A stretch of 64,000 bases of DNA from Paraflavitalea pollutisoli (GTDB lineage: Bacteria; Bacteroidota; Bacteroidia; Chitinophagales; Chitinophagaceae), in the NCBI RefSeq assembly GCF_029360705.1, contig NZ_JARKMX010000014.1:744001-808000 (forward strand). The letters are read 5' to 3'. The translations under genes and the position numbers were made by a program. Of the stretch, positions 54,101-63,400 are shown piece by piece. Each line of letters starts with the position of its first letter. Positions within the stretch are counted from its first letter, which is position 1. The notes beneath the pieces are model-generated. The model saw nothing but the letters and a program-made list of their open reading frames with translations. It made no database searches and was not told the DNA's origin.

Positions 54101-54824
54101 TCAATTGCTTTTCTGAGATCGCCGATATCGCGCCGGTGACGTCTTTGCGGTTCACCGACCCATACCCGATCACGACGATGTCATCCATCTCTTTCTGTGA
54201 TGGAGTCATCGACACATTGACCAGGGTGCGGTTACTCACTGCAACTTCTTTTACTTCATACCCTACCATCGATACGACGAGTGTCACCGGACTTTTCGCG
54301 TTGGCCAGGTCGAGCGAGTAGTTACCAGTCGTATCAGCGATGGCAGAAAGATTGGTGCCTTTTACGATGACGGTTGCCCGGTATAAAGGTTCATTTCGTT
54401 CATTGGTCACCCGACCGCTCACCAGGAGCGGCTCTTCAGCCGCTGCGGAACGGGGTGGCGTCGTACTCTTTTTAAACACGACTGTTTTGTCATTGATATT
54501 GATGTTGTAACTGATGCCCCGCGGTACGAAATATTTATCCAATACTTCTTTCAGTGTCGCATTATTGACCACCACCTCGATGGCCTTGTCTTCTTTGAAA
54601 AGCTCTGCATTGTAGAGGAAGTCGAACCCGGTTTGCTGCTTGAGCAACGGGATTACTTTGAGCAGGGTAATGGACGGCTGTTTGATGGTGATGGTCTGTG
54701 CCCGCAGGGCAGTACCCGCTACAATCAGGAGCAGGAACAGCAGCCATTTCTTTCCGGGCAATAATCGTCTTTTCCAGGAATGGCCGGGGGGACACTCCTT
54801 GAACAAATGGGTGTTAAGCAGCAT
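51159..54824 (-). CDS. SusC/RagA TonB-dependent transporter with STN signalling domain
   Basis: The 1221-residue outer-membrane protein has, in order, a signal sequence, an STN domain (about 45-120, ITIKQPSITLLKVIPLLKQQ) that transmits signals to an anti-sigma factor, a CarboxypepD-regulatory-like domain (about 130-215), the plug with the SusC signature (RGRNSITQSGSPLYVVDGV, INVLKDAASTAIYGARGANG) and a long barrel. It imports oligosaccharides with SusD, powered by TonB. The STN domain and the upstream sigma/FecR pair show that the locus is induced through trans-envelope signalling. Confidence 0.96.
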   Translation of the reverse strand: MLLNTHLFKECPPGHSWKRRLLPGKKWLLFLLLIVAGTALRAQTITIKQPSITLLKVIPLLKQQTGFDFLYNAELFKEDKAIEVVVNNATLKEVLDKYFVPRGISYNININDKTVVFKKSTTPPRSAAAEEPLLVSGRVTNERNEPLYRATVIVKGTNLSAIADTTGNYSLDLANAKSPVTLVVSMVGYEVKEVAVSNRTLVNVSMTPSQKEMDDIVVIGYGSVNRKDVTGAISAISEKQLKDIPLNSAAQALQGRLAGVQIVVGEGSPGAPVDVFIRGRNSITQSGSPLYVVDGVQVENALDVLSPQDIESINVLKDAASTAIYGARGANGVVIITTKGGKNTNGKYTVTFNTFAGINQLTKQLDMMDPYQFVLYQYERAQYTGATNDLNMVSKYIRDPNNYDTIATYLNYPNAMNWQERMMGRNALQTTQNLTLSGGNQATQFNLSLTNNTQEGLLLNSSFARRLLNFRLDQKISNAIKMGFNVRYNNQQIKGAGTSDAGSANTNRLRQYTRYRPLFLPGQDEAYYDQDLSDFNPGNQLNLINPYLLSQAEYRLSTAVLYNFNGYININLLKGLSFKSTFGYDVTSTQGKSFDDTITANSKNNGARMPIASLTDTRRSVLNNSNVFTYNNNRFLNGEGRLTILAGHEIFETKTTSNSQTIRYFPIGTSPDIAFANFGLATPPVGFAQPKPVSAEVQTRQVSFFTRWSYDFKQKYLLSLNFRADGSSLFGPDYSNVFVASDSVNNKWGYFPSASAAWRISQEDFMKRVTFIDDAKLRISYGVSGNNRIDPYGYAANYSTPANSGYGLNNVLNYTLLLPARFGNTGIQWESLSSANIGLDLSLFNRRLDLTVDVYNNSTKNLLVENSFPANTGYRTQYQNVGTIRNQGIEVQLSATVIKKKDFTWNSSVNASVNRNKIISLGDQQQFTASSGFFATAGNPADYLIKVGQPIGAVYGLKVEGYYTVDDFTTTPVSNATYPALTHQYTLKPGLPNPQAVLTDLVQPGAIKYADVTGDGKIDLDDRTVIGNVLPKITGGFNQQVNYKNFDLNVFMNFSYGNDVYNANKLELTTAYNLDANMLASVNDRWKVIDGSGQLVQKQLNATTVIGIEPEKLAALNAGAKQWMPLRSTLGYYPSSFAVEDGSYLRVNNITLGYTLNKALLKKMHIASLRVYATANNVATITGYSGYDPDVSSRRSILTPGVDYSAYPRGRSFLLGLNVIF

Positions 54825-54896
54825 TTCGTTGTTTTTATTTCATATGGGCCAGGGCGCCTTAACCACAGCGCAGACAAGGACCGTTTTCAGGGAGGA

Positions 54897-56063
54897 TCAG
54901 GGTAAGACCGTCACCTGTTTTCCTTCTATTTTAAAATGGATGGTATTGGTTATTTCCAGATTCTTCAGTAATTGTTGCAGGGTTTTCGCGCGGGAGAACG
55001 TTCCACCAAAAGCCATCGATTCCACGCCTGGTGTATAGACCACGGTGATATCGTACCAACGGGCAATCCGTTGCATCATCGTTTTTATGTTCTCGTTGCG
55101 GAAGGTGAAGTAGCCATTCTTCCAGGCCACTGCATCGTCAACGTCTGCAGTCGACACATGGATCTTTTGTCCGTCGGCTACTATCTGGGCTTGCTGACCA
55201 GGTACCAGTATCCGTTGCTCGTTGCCTGCTGCTACCTTCACGGATCCTTCCAGCAAAGTGGTCACCACTTCCCCCTCATCGCCATACGCTTTTATATTAA
55301 AATGGGTTCCCAGCACCTGCGTCCTGGTTCCCCCGGCGGCGACCGTAAAGAGCTTTGCCGCATCCTTGGCTACTTCAAAATAGGCCTCGCCGGTCAGCTC
55401 CACCGTACGGGTATCGCCGGTAAAGGAAGCTGGAAAGCGAAGGGAACTGGCAGCATTCAGCCATACCTTCGAACCGTCGGCCAGTACCAGGTTGAATTCG
55501 CCTCCATTGGGTGTGGTAATGGTATTAAAAGCCATCTCCCGCGTCGCGGGTTGGGCCCCATTTTCCAGGTCGTACACCAAGGTACTATCGTTGGATTTCC
55601 GTAGGGAAGCCTCCCCCTGTTGCAATCCCTGTTGCAGGGCGTCGGTCAGGTTGACGATACGGCCATCGGCGAGTTGCAGGGTCGCTGTTGGCTTGCCTGG
55701 CGCCACATCATTCTTATAATGATCTGCTACTGACGGTGGCGGTACTCCTGGCTTTGCTCTTTGCAACACCATTATCGCCATACCGGCCAGCAATACGACA
55801 GCGGCTGCAGTGGCCCACCATTTTCTGCGTGTGGACTTCATGGCGACCACCCTGGCCGGTGCGGCCGGCAATTGCATTTGTTGTTGAATACCCAACAGGA
55901 TACGGTCTTTCAACGCAGCTTCGCTATCGGGCAAGGTTGTCAATACCGTCTGTTCATCATCTGTCCAGGCATCGTACCAGGCATGCAACTCCTCTTTCTC
56001 CGCCTCCGTGGCTGAGCCTTCGAGAAATTTATCGGCGAGCATTTGTAAACGTTCTTGTTGCAT
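54897..56063 (-). CDS. FecR-family anti-sigma factor
   Basis: The 388-residue protein has a cytoplasmic N-terminal region (about 1-80) that would bind the sigma factor, one transmembrane helix (about 82-103, WWATAAAVVLLAGMAIMVL), a periplasmic FecR domain (TPNGGEFNLVLADGSKVWLN, LTGEAYFEVAKD, GTHFNIKAYGDEG) and a C-terminal DUF4974/STN-like domain (NIKTMMQRIARWYDITVVY). It receives the signal from the SusC STN domain. It lies between the sigma and SusC genes on the same strand. Confidence 0.95.
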   Translation of the reverse strand: MQQERLQMLADKFLEGSATEAEKEELHAWYDAWTDDEQTVLTTLPDSEAALKDRILLGIQQQMQLPAAPARVVAMKSTRRKWWATAAAVVLLAGMAIMVLQRAKPGVPPPSVADHYKNDVAPGKPTATLQLADGRIVNLTDALQQGLQQGEASLRKSNDSTLVYDLENGAQPATREMAFNTITTPNGGEFNLVLADGSKVWLNAASSLRFPASFTGDTRTVELTGEAYFEVAKDAAKLFTVAAGGTRTQVLGTHFNIKAYGDEGEVVTTLLEGSVKVAAGNEQRILVPGQQAQIVADGQKIHVSTADVDDAVAWKNGYFTFRNENIKTMMQRIARWYDITVVYTPGVESMAFGGTFSRAKTLQQLLKNLEITNTIHFKIEGKQVTVLP

Positions 56064-56136
56064 GGTGGCTGGTCTATTAATAAGAGTGCAGGTGGTTCCT
56101 TTTACCCTTAGTGTTGTTGAAAAAAAAATTAAATAG

Positions 56137-56703
56137 TTACAGGAAGAGGGTCAGGGGGGAGTCGCCGAGTTTGGTACGAATGGTTTTCAGGGCTTTGGTG
56201 AGGTGCGCCTCCGCCGTTTTGATAGAGATGCCCAGCTCTTCCGCTACCTGTGGCAGTGGCTGGTCGAGCAGTTTATTGTGAATAAACACCAGCCGGCATT
56301 TTTCGGGAAGGTGGTTGGCCAGCTTACTGACGATCTCGAGCAATATCTTGTTTTCAAAACTTCCGGTTTCCAATGTCTGGCCAAGGTTGGCAGCAGGCAG
56401 CTTTTCCAGGGAAGTGATGGCTGCTTTTTTTTGTCGTTGTAACCGGGCGTACACGGCATAGCGGGTCATGGCAGACAGGTAGGCAGGCAGGGCTTCGATC
56501 TGCAGGGTTGCCCGTTTGCTCCAGAGCGTTACAAATATTTCCTGCACGATCTCTTCGGCCTCCACCGTCTCGTGTACATGCTTAAGGGCAATAAAATACA
56601 GTTTGTTCCAGTAACGATGATAGAGTTCATTGAATGCCTCATGGCTGCCTGCCTGGAGCAGGGCTAGTAGTTCATCATCGGGCAACGCGGCAAACTTATT
56701 CAT
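56137..56703 (-). CDS. ECF sigma factor (FecI-like)
   Basis: The 188-residue sigma factor starts at the ATG at 56703 (MNKFAALPDDELLALLQ), which matches the usual start of Bacteroidota ECF sigmas; an in-frame ATG at 56742 sits 1 nt after a GC hairpin and adds 13 untypical residues. Region 2 reads AFNELYHRYWNKLYFIALKH and VQEIFVTLWSKR; region 4 reads LPEKCRLVFIHNKLLDQ and PLPQVAEELGISIKTAEAHL. It should turn on the utilization locus when FecR releases it. Confidence 0.92.
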   Translation of the reverse strand: MNKFAALPDDELLALLQAGSHEAFNELYHRYWNKLYFIALKHVHETVEAEEIVQEIFVTLWSKRATLQIEALPAYLSAMTRYAVYARLQRQKKAAITSLEKLPAANLGQTLETGSFENKILLEIVSKLANHLPEKCRLVFIHNKLLDQPLPQVAEELGISIKTAEAHLTKALKTIRTKLGDSPLTLFL

Positions 56704-56743
56704 CACGTACGGCAGCAGTTGGGTAATTGAATGGGTGGCCATC

Positions 56744-56759
56744 GGGGCATCAGCGCCCC
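56744..56759 (-). promoter_or_regulatory. GC hairpin in the leader of the ECF sigma gene
   Basis: GGGGC (56744-56748) pairs with GCCCC (56755-56759) across a 6-nt loop. It lies 1 nt upstream of the ATG at 56742 and about 40 nt before the preferred start at 56703, and would hinder use of the upstream ATG. Confidence 0.45.
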
Positions 56760-56811
56760 TGAAGATAGGATGAGGTATTACGTATTGCTTGCTTCTGTAA
56801 GAAGTTAGACG

Positions 56812-56819
56812 CCAAGGTA
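56812..56819 (-). promoter_or_regulatory. Possible -7 element of the utilization locus
   Basis: Reads TACCTTGG on the minus strand, one base off TAnnTTTG. It predicts RNA starting near 56807, about 104 nt before the preferred ATG of the sigma gene. Confidence 0.35.
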
Positions 56820-57012
56820 AGACAGATCATGCATACAGCATAATCTGTACCCTGCCCATCACGTACAGAACACCCATCATAAGGCATCTAAACAACTGTT
56901 TATTAATCGTTTACAGTACCATTAACCCGGCGCCTGCTTTTTGCTCATAATATAAGCCCCTGAATCTCAACTTCTGATTGCGCGCAGCAGTTTGTATTTT
57001 CGCGTGGCATTT

Positions 57013-57993
57013 ATGAAAGTTTACAATTCGACCGATCAGATCCCGTCTTTTCAACGCGCCGTACTCACCATTGGCACGTTCGACGGCGTGCACCTGGGCC
57101 ACCGCCAGATATTGAACCAATTGAAAGAAGAAGCTGACCGGATCGACGGAGAGACGGTAATCATTACCTTTCATCCCCACCCCCGTAAGGTAGTGGCAGC
57201 GGGGCAACCTGCCTTTCACCTGCTCAATACCATTGAGGAGCGGATCGAGTTGCTGGCGCAATGTGGTATCGATCACCTGGTGATCGTTCCCTTTACGGCC
57301 GAATTCGCCCAACAGACACCGGCGGAATACATCGAGCATTTCCTGATCGAAAAGTTCCATCCCCATACCATCATCATAGGATACGACCATCGCTTTGGCC
57401 AGGGCCGTACGGGCAACTACAAGCTGATGGAAGAATACAGTGACCGGTTTCGCCTGCTGGAAATACCCGGTCATGTGATCGACGAAAACACCGTCAGCTC
57501 CACACGCATCCGCCAGGCATTGCTCGACAGCGACCTGGAGCAAGCCAATGGCCTGCTGGGATATGATTACTTCTTTGAGGGAACTGTAGTAGATGGTAAT
57601 AAACTCGGCAGGGAACTGGGTTATCCTACAGCGAACCTGCACATGGAAATTGCCGAGAAGCTGGTACCGGGCAATGGCATCTATGTGGTGGAAGCTGCCG
57701 TCGTTAAACATCCTTCGCATATCAGCCTGCTCCCTTCTGCCCAGGCTGGCGGCGCCCCTGTAGCGCCTACCCTGCAGGGCATGATGAGCATCGGCATTCG
57801 CCCCACGATCACCGACAACAGGCGGACCATTGAAGTGAACCTATTCGACTTCAACGAAGACATTTATGGTCGTTGCTTACGGGTGTATGTCAAACAGTAC
57901 CTGCGCCCCGAACTCAAGTTCGACGGGCTCGATGCCCTGGTAGCCCAGTTGGCGCGGGATAAAGAAGACTCCCTGCGTTACTTCGGTCGTTAA
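57013..57993 (+). CDS. ribF: Bifunctional riboflavin kinase / FAD synthetase
   Basis: RibF makes FMN and then FAD from riboflavin and ATP. From the ATG at 57013 (MKVYNSTDQIPSFQRAVLT) the product is 326 residues. The N-terminal nucleotidyltransferase domain has TIGTFDGVHLGHRQIL and YDHRFGQGRTGNYKLM; the C-terminal kinase domain has EGTVVDGNKLGRELGYPTAN. A TATTTTCG sequence just upstream may be the -7 box. Its last 4 bp overlap the end of the convergent holA gene. Confidence 0.95.
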   Translation: MKVYNSTDQIPSFQRAVLTIGTFDGVHLGHRQILNQLKEEADRIDGETVIITFHPHPRKVVAAGQPAFHLLNTIEERIELLAQCGIDHLVIVPFTAEFAQQTPAEYIEHFLIEKFHPHTIIIGYDHRFGQGRTGNYKLMEEYSDRFRLLEIPGHVIDENTVSSTRIRQALLDSDLEQANGLLGYDYFFEGTVVDGNKLGRELGYPTANLHMEIAEKLVPGNGIYVVEAAVVKHPSHISLLPSAQAGGAPVAPTLQGMMSIGIRPTITDNRRTIEVNLFDFNEDIYGRCLRVYVKQYLRPELKFDGLDALVAQLARDKEDSLRYFGR

Positions 57994-58988
57994 CACATCA
58001 TTTTAGCCACCATCTCTTTGAGGAGAGAGGCGTCGGAAGTGCCTGTATCGCCAATACCGATGCTTTTCAGGTTGTATTGGTGCAGGAGGAGTAAGGCAGC
58101 CTCTACACCGTCATAACCATAGTTCTTGGCAGTCAACAGGTAGTCTTTCACGAACCAGGCATTGACCCCGATGTTGACGGCGATGGTCTTGTCGTCTTTG
58201 GCCGACTGGCCGAAGATCATATAAGTTTTGCTGAACAGGTTGTACAGGGATGGGAGGATGAGTTGTATGGGAGCCGCTTTGGGATTGGCCTCGAAGTACT
58301 GGATGATGCGCATGGCCTTGGCCATATCACGGGCAGCAACGGCACTTTGTAATTCGAATGGATTGTACTCCTTACTAACGCCTACATATTTTTCGATATC
58401 GTCCTCCGTAATATTCTTGCGATCTGCCAGGTTGACGAGTATCTTGTCGACTTCGTTGTTGATGCGGCTAAGGTCATTACCAATATGGTCAACGAGCAGC
58501 AACAAGGCTTTTTGGGAGATGGTGTATCCTTTGGATTGTACGAGTTCGTTGGTCCAGTCGGGCAACTGGTTGTCGTACATCTTTTTGGTGGTGAACATTT
58601 CACCCTTTTCCTTGAGGGTCTTGGCGAGCTTGCTGCGACCGTCCACCTTCTTCTCTTTATAGGAAACGACAAAGATGGTCGACGACAGTGGATTATCTAT
58701 ATAAGGTTCTAGCTTATCTATATCGCGCATCTGTTGTGCTTCCTTTAACAGGACGACCTGTTTATCGGAAAACATGGGATAGCGGCGGCAGGCATTGATG
58801 ATATCGGGCCAGTTGGCATCTTTGCCATAAAAGACAGTCAGGTTGAATCCGGCCTCGGCTTCTGTAAGAATATTGTGTTCCGCGTAGTTAATTATTTTAT
58901 CGATGTAATAGTCTTCTTCTCCTTCCAGCCAGTAAATGGGTTTGTATTGTTTCTTTTTCCAATCAGATATTATTTTTTCTGCAGACAT
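57990..58988 (-). CDS. holA: DNA polymerase III subunit delta
   Basis: HolA is the clamp-loader subunit that opens the sliding clamp. The 332-residue product starts MSAEKIISDWKKKQYKPIYW, then LEGEEDYYIDKIINYAE, FEQSPF-like NPFELQSAVAARDMAKAM and the C-terminal helical domain. Length and domain order match the family. A TAATATTG sequence (59016-59023) predicts a 23-nt leader. It is convergent with ribF with a 4-bp overlap. Confidence 0.92.
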   Translation of the reverse strand: MSAEKIISDWKKKQYKPIYWLEGEEDYYIDKIINYAEHNILTEAEAGFNLTVFYGKDANWPDIINACRRYPMFSDKQVVLLKEAQQMRDIDKLEPYIDNPLSSTIFVVSYKEKKVDGRSKLAKTLKEKGEMFTTKKMYDNQLPDWTNELVQSKGYTISQKALLLLVDHIGNDLSRINNEVDKILVNLADRKNITEDDIEKYVGVSKEYNPFELQSAVAARDMAKAMRIIQYFEANPKAAPIQLILPSLYNLFSKTYMIFGQSAKDDKTIAVNIGVNAWFVKDYLLTAKNYGYDGVEAALLLLHQYNLKSIGIGDTGTSDASLLKEMVAKMMC

Positions 58989-59015
58989 GGGAACGATAAA
59001 TAGTTAAAACTGGTG

Positions 59016-59023
59016 CAATATTA
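59016..59023 (-). promoter_or_regulatory. Possible -7 element of holA
   Basis: Reads TAATATTG on the minus strand, one base off the consensus. The same sequence lies at similar distance before the DUF3822 and TonB receptor genes. Confidence 0.35.
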
Positions 59024-59055
59024 CGTCAAAAAAAGGCTTTCTAAACCTATAAATA

Positions 59056-59063
59056 TACCTTCG
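59056..59063 (+). promoter_or_regulatory. -7 element of the coiled-coil protein gene
   Basis: TACCTTCG is one base off TAnnTTTG and predicts RNA starting near 59068, so the gene has a leader of about 150 nt. Confidence 0.45.
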
Positions 59064-59104
59064 CAAAACACAATACTACGCTATGTTTCAGCGTTTTCCA
59101 CGTT

Positions 59105-59182
59105 GTCCTGCCAGGACCCTTCAAAATTTCTGGCATGGTTTTAGAATAACCCTCTATCGAAAGCTGAACGATAGGGTTCAGC
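59105..59182 (+). promoter_or_regulatory. Structured 5' leader with alternative hairpins
   Basis: The leader contains a 5-bp hairpin (59105-59109 with 59113-59117) and two overlapping hairpins that exclude each other: CTATCG/CGATAG (59154-59159 with 59169-59174) and GCTGAAC/GTTCAGC (59163-59169 with 59176-59182). This resembles a switching or stabilising leader; no known riboswitch class is evident. Confidence 0.35.
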
Positions 59183-59218
59183 ACCCGAATTTTAAACTTT
59201 TGAAAACACATAACAATT

Positions 59219-60196
59219 ATGAGTACAACCAATTATCCATCAGCCAGTCCCCAAAATCAACCGCCTAAGAAAGATTCTAAAAACCTGATCATCGGCTTAC
59301 TCGCCGTTGGTATCCTGGGTACATGGGGTTATTTCCTGTGGGACAAAAACAAATCTGACCAGCAGATCAACACCCTGCAAACACAATACGTTGCTGTAGA
59401 CTCTTCCAAGAATGAATTGCAGAAGAGCTTCGACGCAGCTGTTATCCGTCTCGACTCACTGACCGGTTACAACAACGAACTGGAAGGTAAGCTGAGCGAA
59501 AAGAACAGCGAAGTCAGCAAACTGAGAAATCAGATCGCTGCCAAGCTGAAGAAAGAGCGCCTTACTGAAAGAGAGAAGAAAGAGCTGGCCGTGCAAATCG
59601 CCGACCTGAACTCTAAGATCAACAATCTCGAGCAGGAAGTTGCCCGTCTTACACAAGAAAACGGTGTGCTGACCACTGAGAAAACTCAACTGACAGCAGA
59701 CAAAGAACAACTCACCAACGACCTGGCTACTACCAATACTGCCAAGGTTGAGCTCGAAAAGAAAGTTGATGTAGCTTCTACTTTCAACGCTTCTAACATC
59801 GCTATCACACCGATCGACGAAAAGAGCGGCGGTCGTGAAAAAGTAACTGAAAAGGCAAAACGCGTAGACAAGCTGGTTATCTCCTTTGATGTTGACAACC
59901 GCATTGCTCAGTCTGCCAACACAGAAGTATATGTATCTGTAACCGATCCCGAAGGCAAGCCAGTAACTGTTGAAGCACTGGGTTCCGGTACCTTCACTAC
60001 CCGTGAAGAAGGCGACAAGTTCTATACTTTCAAGATGCCTGTAAACTACGAAGCTGGTAAGAAGGCTCACATTGAATATCCCTGGAAACAAAACAGCGGT
60101 TTCAAGAGAGGTAACTACAAGATCGAAGTTTACCACAATGGTTTCAAGATCGGCGAAAGCGTTCGCGAACTGAAGAAAGCTGGTATCTTCGGATAA
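59219..60196 (+). CDS. Single-pass coiled-coil membrane protein
   Basis: The 325-residue product has a short polar N-terminus, one transmembrane helix (about 23-41, LIIGLLAVGILGTWGYFLW), a heptad-rich coiled coil (about 45-185, with repeated LEQEVARLTQENGVL-type sequence), and a C-terminal beta-rich domain (about 200-325, DKLVISFDVDNRIAQSANTE, YHNGFKIGESVRELKK). No signal cleavage is expected, so the coil and beta domain lie outside the inner membrane. Smooth codon use and a strong terminator suggest high expression. I recognise no named family; similar proteins appear to be limited to Bacteroidota. Confidence 0.8.
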   Translation: MSTTNYPSASPQNQPPKKDSKNLIIGLLAVGILGTWGYFLWDKNKSDQQINTLQTQYVAVDSSKNELQKSFDAAVIRLDSLTGYNNELEGKLSEKNSEVSKLRNQIAAKLKKERLTEREKKELAVQIADLNSKINNLEQEVARLTQENGVLTTEKTQLTADKEQLTNDLATTNTAKVELEKKVDVASTFNASNIAITPIDEKSGGREKVTEKAKRVDKLVISFDVDNRIAQSANTEVYVSVTDPEGKPVTVEALGSGTFTTREEGDKFYTFKMPVNYEAGKKAHIEYPWKQNSGFKRGNYKIEVYHNGFKIGESVRELKKAGIFG

Positions 60197-60218
60197 TCGA
60201 AGAACAGTCACTATACCG

Positions 60219-60251
60219 AGCGACCCGGCCAATGGCCGGGTCGCTTTTTTT
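60219..60251 (+). terminator. Strong intrinsic terminator
   Basis: A perfect 12-bp stem with a 3-nt loop (60219-60230 with 60234-60245, AGCGACCCGGCC) is followed by seven T residues, 22 bp after the coiled-coil gene. Confidence 0.9.
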
Positions 60252-60413
60252 GTGCCTGGCCTATTTGCTTTTGTCAGATGCTTCCATCTCGTGCGGTCGG
60301 GCAATCCCCCAGCTACTCACGTAGAGGTCGTAAAGGACACTGCAGATGTTGAAAACACCCACCTAACAGGACCATTGAATGATTGAATACTATGTGTGCG
60401 AATCAATGAAGGG

Positions 60414-63400
60414 TTACAGCAACGCCCTGATGGCCGCGCGGCCAATATGAACAATGCGGGAAGTACCGGGCTTGCGGCCTTCGTACTGGATGTTGATCTC
60501 AAGGCTATTGGACAACCGGCGAGTGAGGTCAAGATTCCACAAATAGTTCTTACCCGGCAACAATCCATCGAGCATAATGTAGGAAGACGGCGAATTGGTA
60601 CCACCATTGGGATCCTGTGTCGTAAAGGAGATATTGTTGTACGTAAAGCGTCCTAGGATCGATGTACTGGAGAGAATATTGTACTTAATTTCCGAGCTCA
60701 GGGCATTGGAGCCTGCTTTCTCCCTACTGCCTGTCTGGTTCTCTTTCTGGCTGTATTTGTAGCCAAGTATTGCCCGCATGCTGGCTCCTTTGGTGAAGGT
60801 CAGCCTTGGTTCCATCTCATACTGATCGATCTTGTAATTGCGGTTATCGAATTTAGGATTGGAGCTGGACAACTGGTTGATCCCCGATTTGCCCGTCAGC
60901 TCCAGCATGAACATCCTGGTCACGTTCCAGCGTCCACGCATACTCCACTCATCGATCCGCCGGCTTTCGTATCCATACGTCAACAACGACTTATTGCTAT
61001 TACGCGAATTATTCATATCGATACCCCATTTGGGGCTAAAGCGGTTGAAGGAAAAGGTATTGACGAAAATGGAGTTGAGCGTAATAAGGGAGGTATCGCT
61101 GAGCGGTGCTTTGAACGGATTGAATTGTACCAGTCCACGGGCAATCTCTTTCTTGTTCAATTGCAGTGACGATTGCAGGTTGATATTGGCCAGCAGCTTC
61201 AACAGTCCCTTGGCCTTCGACAGATCGATCTGTGACCGCGGATTCAATCCCAGGGTATAATTGAAGGTATTGTAATTCGCTTTTACAAATTGGTTGGTAG
61301 GTGTGAAGATGCGGATGTATTTTGCCTGGTCCTGGAAGAGCGCTACTTCAAACTCATTCAGCTGTTGCACGCCATCGTTGTTGTAATCGTTCCAGGTAAA
61401 CTCTCCCTGCCCGGCCGGCACTTCGAGGTATACGAAATCCCGCTTCTGCTCCTGCCCTGCCCCAATCTCATACAGCAGGCTGCCCGTCAGCAGTCCCCGC
61501 CATTCATTCACCAGGTATTCAGCCCGGCCCAGCAGGCTGTTGTCGGCCTTTTGTGTCGTCACCTTATCATTCAGTATCGTCAGTGTACGGTAAGTGCCAT
61601 TGAAGCGGAACTGGTGCCGCTCATTCTTCATCAATTCGGTAAACAGGTTGATGTTGTGGCTGCGGTCGGAGGTGGTCAATTCTGTACCCAGCGGATAGGC
61701 ATTGGTGCGGGTAAAATAGATTACGCCCCAGCGATTGGGCTTGGCGTCATCCGACTTGATGGAAGCCTGTAAATTCTCGAAGGAGAAACTTTGTAACGCC
61801 ACACTGTCCGACAGCTTATTGCGGACCTCATTGTGCTCGATGGCGTAATTGATACCAAGGGTATAGTTCTTCAACCGGGGAAACTTGCGGGAGATGTCGA
61901 TGGTAGGACGCAGAAAATAACCCTTGTCGGTGATTGCGTCCATGGCCGAATACATCAATACATTGTTGAACTTCCAGCCCCGTACGTCTTGCACATGGGT
62001 GATGGTATTGCGAATGCCTGTGAAGTCACTACCCCGGTTATAATGGGTAAACTGGTAACGCACCGTATTGCCCCGGGCATCGAGCAATTGAGCGGCGCCG
62101 GTAGCGATGCCTTCATTCGCGGCCGTTACCTGCAAGGGCAATCCCCAGTCGCGGGTGAACTCTACATTGCGCAGCCGCTCCAGCGGTTTGAACCTGGCCT
62201 CCACATATTCAAAACCGCCTTCAGTGATCAACTGCAAGCCCGCCTTTGATCCTTTGAACGGTAAGGTGTTCCTAATATTGACCTTTCCGGCATAGCCCTT
62301 GTCATTGCCTTTATCTATCGATGAGAAAGTATTGACATCATAGCTACTCATCGCTACCTCCGTATTGACCACCAGGTTTTTGGTGATGTTGTAGTCGACA
62401 CCGAGGCTGACAAGTTGTTGTTTTTTGGGAGTGACCAATAATACTGCCGCTTCGTATTGTCCCTGTGGTTTTCCATTCACCGGTTCTACCCAACGGTATA
62501 CTTTTCCATTGGCGCCATTGAGGTCGGGCAGGTAGTTGCCATTGCCAATGCCTACATCGATAAACGACAGGCTATAGCGGGCGCTATCCGGGTGGGTGCT
62601 GTACACATAGATGCTGTCACGGTCTGGTGCGCCCGCCCAGGTAGTATCGATCTTTTTGTACAATATTTTACCGGCTGCAAAGGTGTCGATATTGGCCGTG
62701 GGATAGAAGGCCCGGCTGATGCTATCGCCGAGACCTGCGAGGAAGATCTTCTGTTGGGGATCCAGGTTCTGATTGATGGGCGAGCTTTTGGCGTCGGCAT
62801 TGTTGAATAATCCTACACGCACCGTTGCCTTTGACCCAATCTTCACCTCATCTGCCAGGTAAATATTGGAGTTGAGGTAGTTTCTGTCGGCGTATTCAAA
62901 CTCGATCTGTATCCGCCGGTCTTTGGTGATCATTCTTTTGGGGGTGAAAGTGATCTCCGCTGTATTGTAATTGATGACGTAGTCCTGGTCTTCTCCCCGC
63001 TGCAATAATTCACCATCGATGTACACCCGTTCCGTGTTGGCCAGCACTACAAAGAAGAACTCGTTGTTGGCGCCTTGCAGCCGGTAGGGCCCCTGGTTGC
63101 CTTCCTGCCCGTTGAATACATTGCGGGTAAACTTGCCCTTGGCAATGGAGCCACTGACCATCAGGTTGTTGCTGACCTTATCGCTGATATCCGTTTTTGT
63201 TTCGAAAGCGATACCCTGCAGGCGCTTGTAGAAGTTCAGGAAATAACTCTGTTGCTGGCGGATATCGATATCGCCCAGGCTCAGTGCCCAGTTCTTCTTC
63301 TTGAACTGCAGGAAGATGCGATCAAATTCATTGAGCTCCTGGGTGGTTCCATCTGGTTGGATGGGGATATTGTTGTCGGTGATGGCTGCTACGATCTCTA

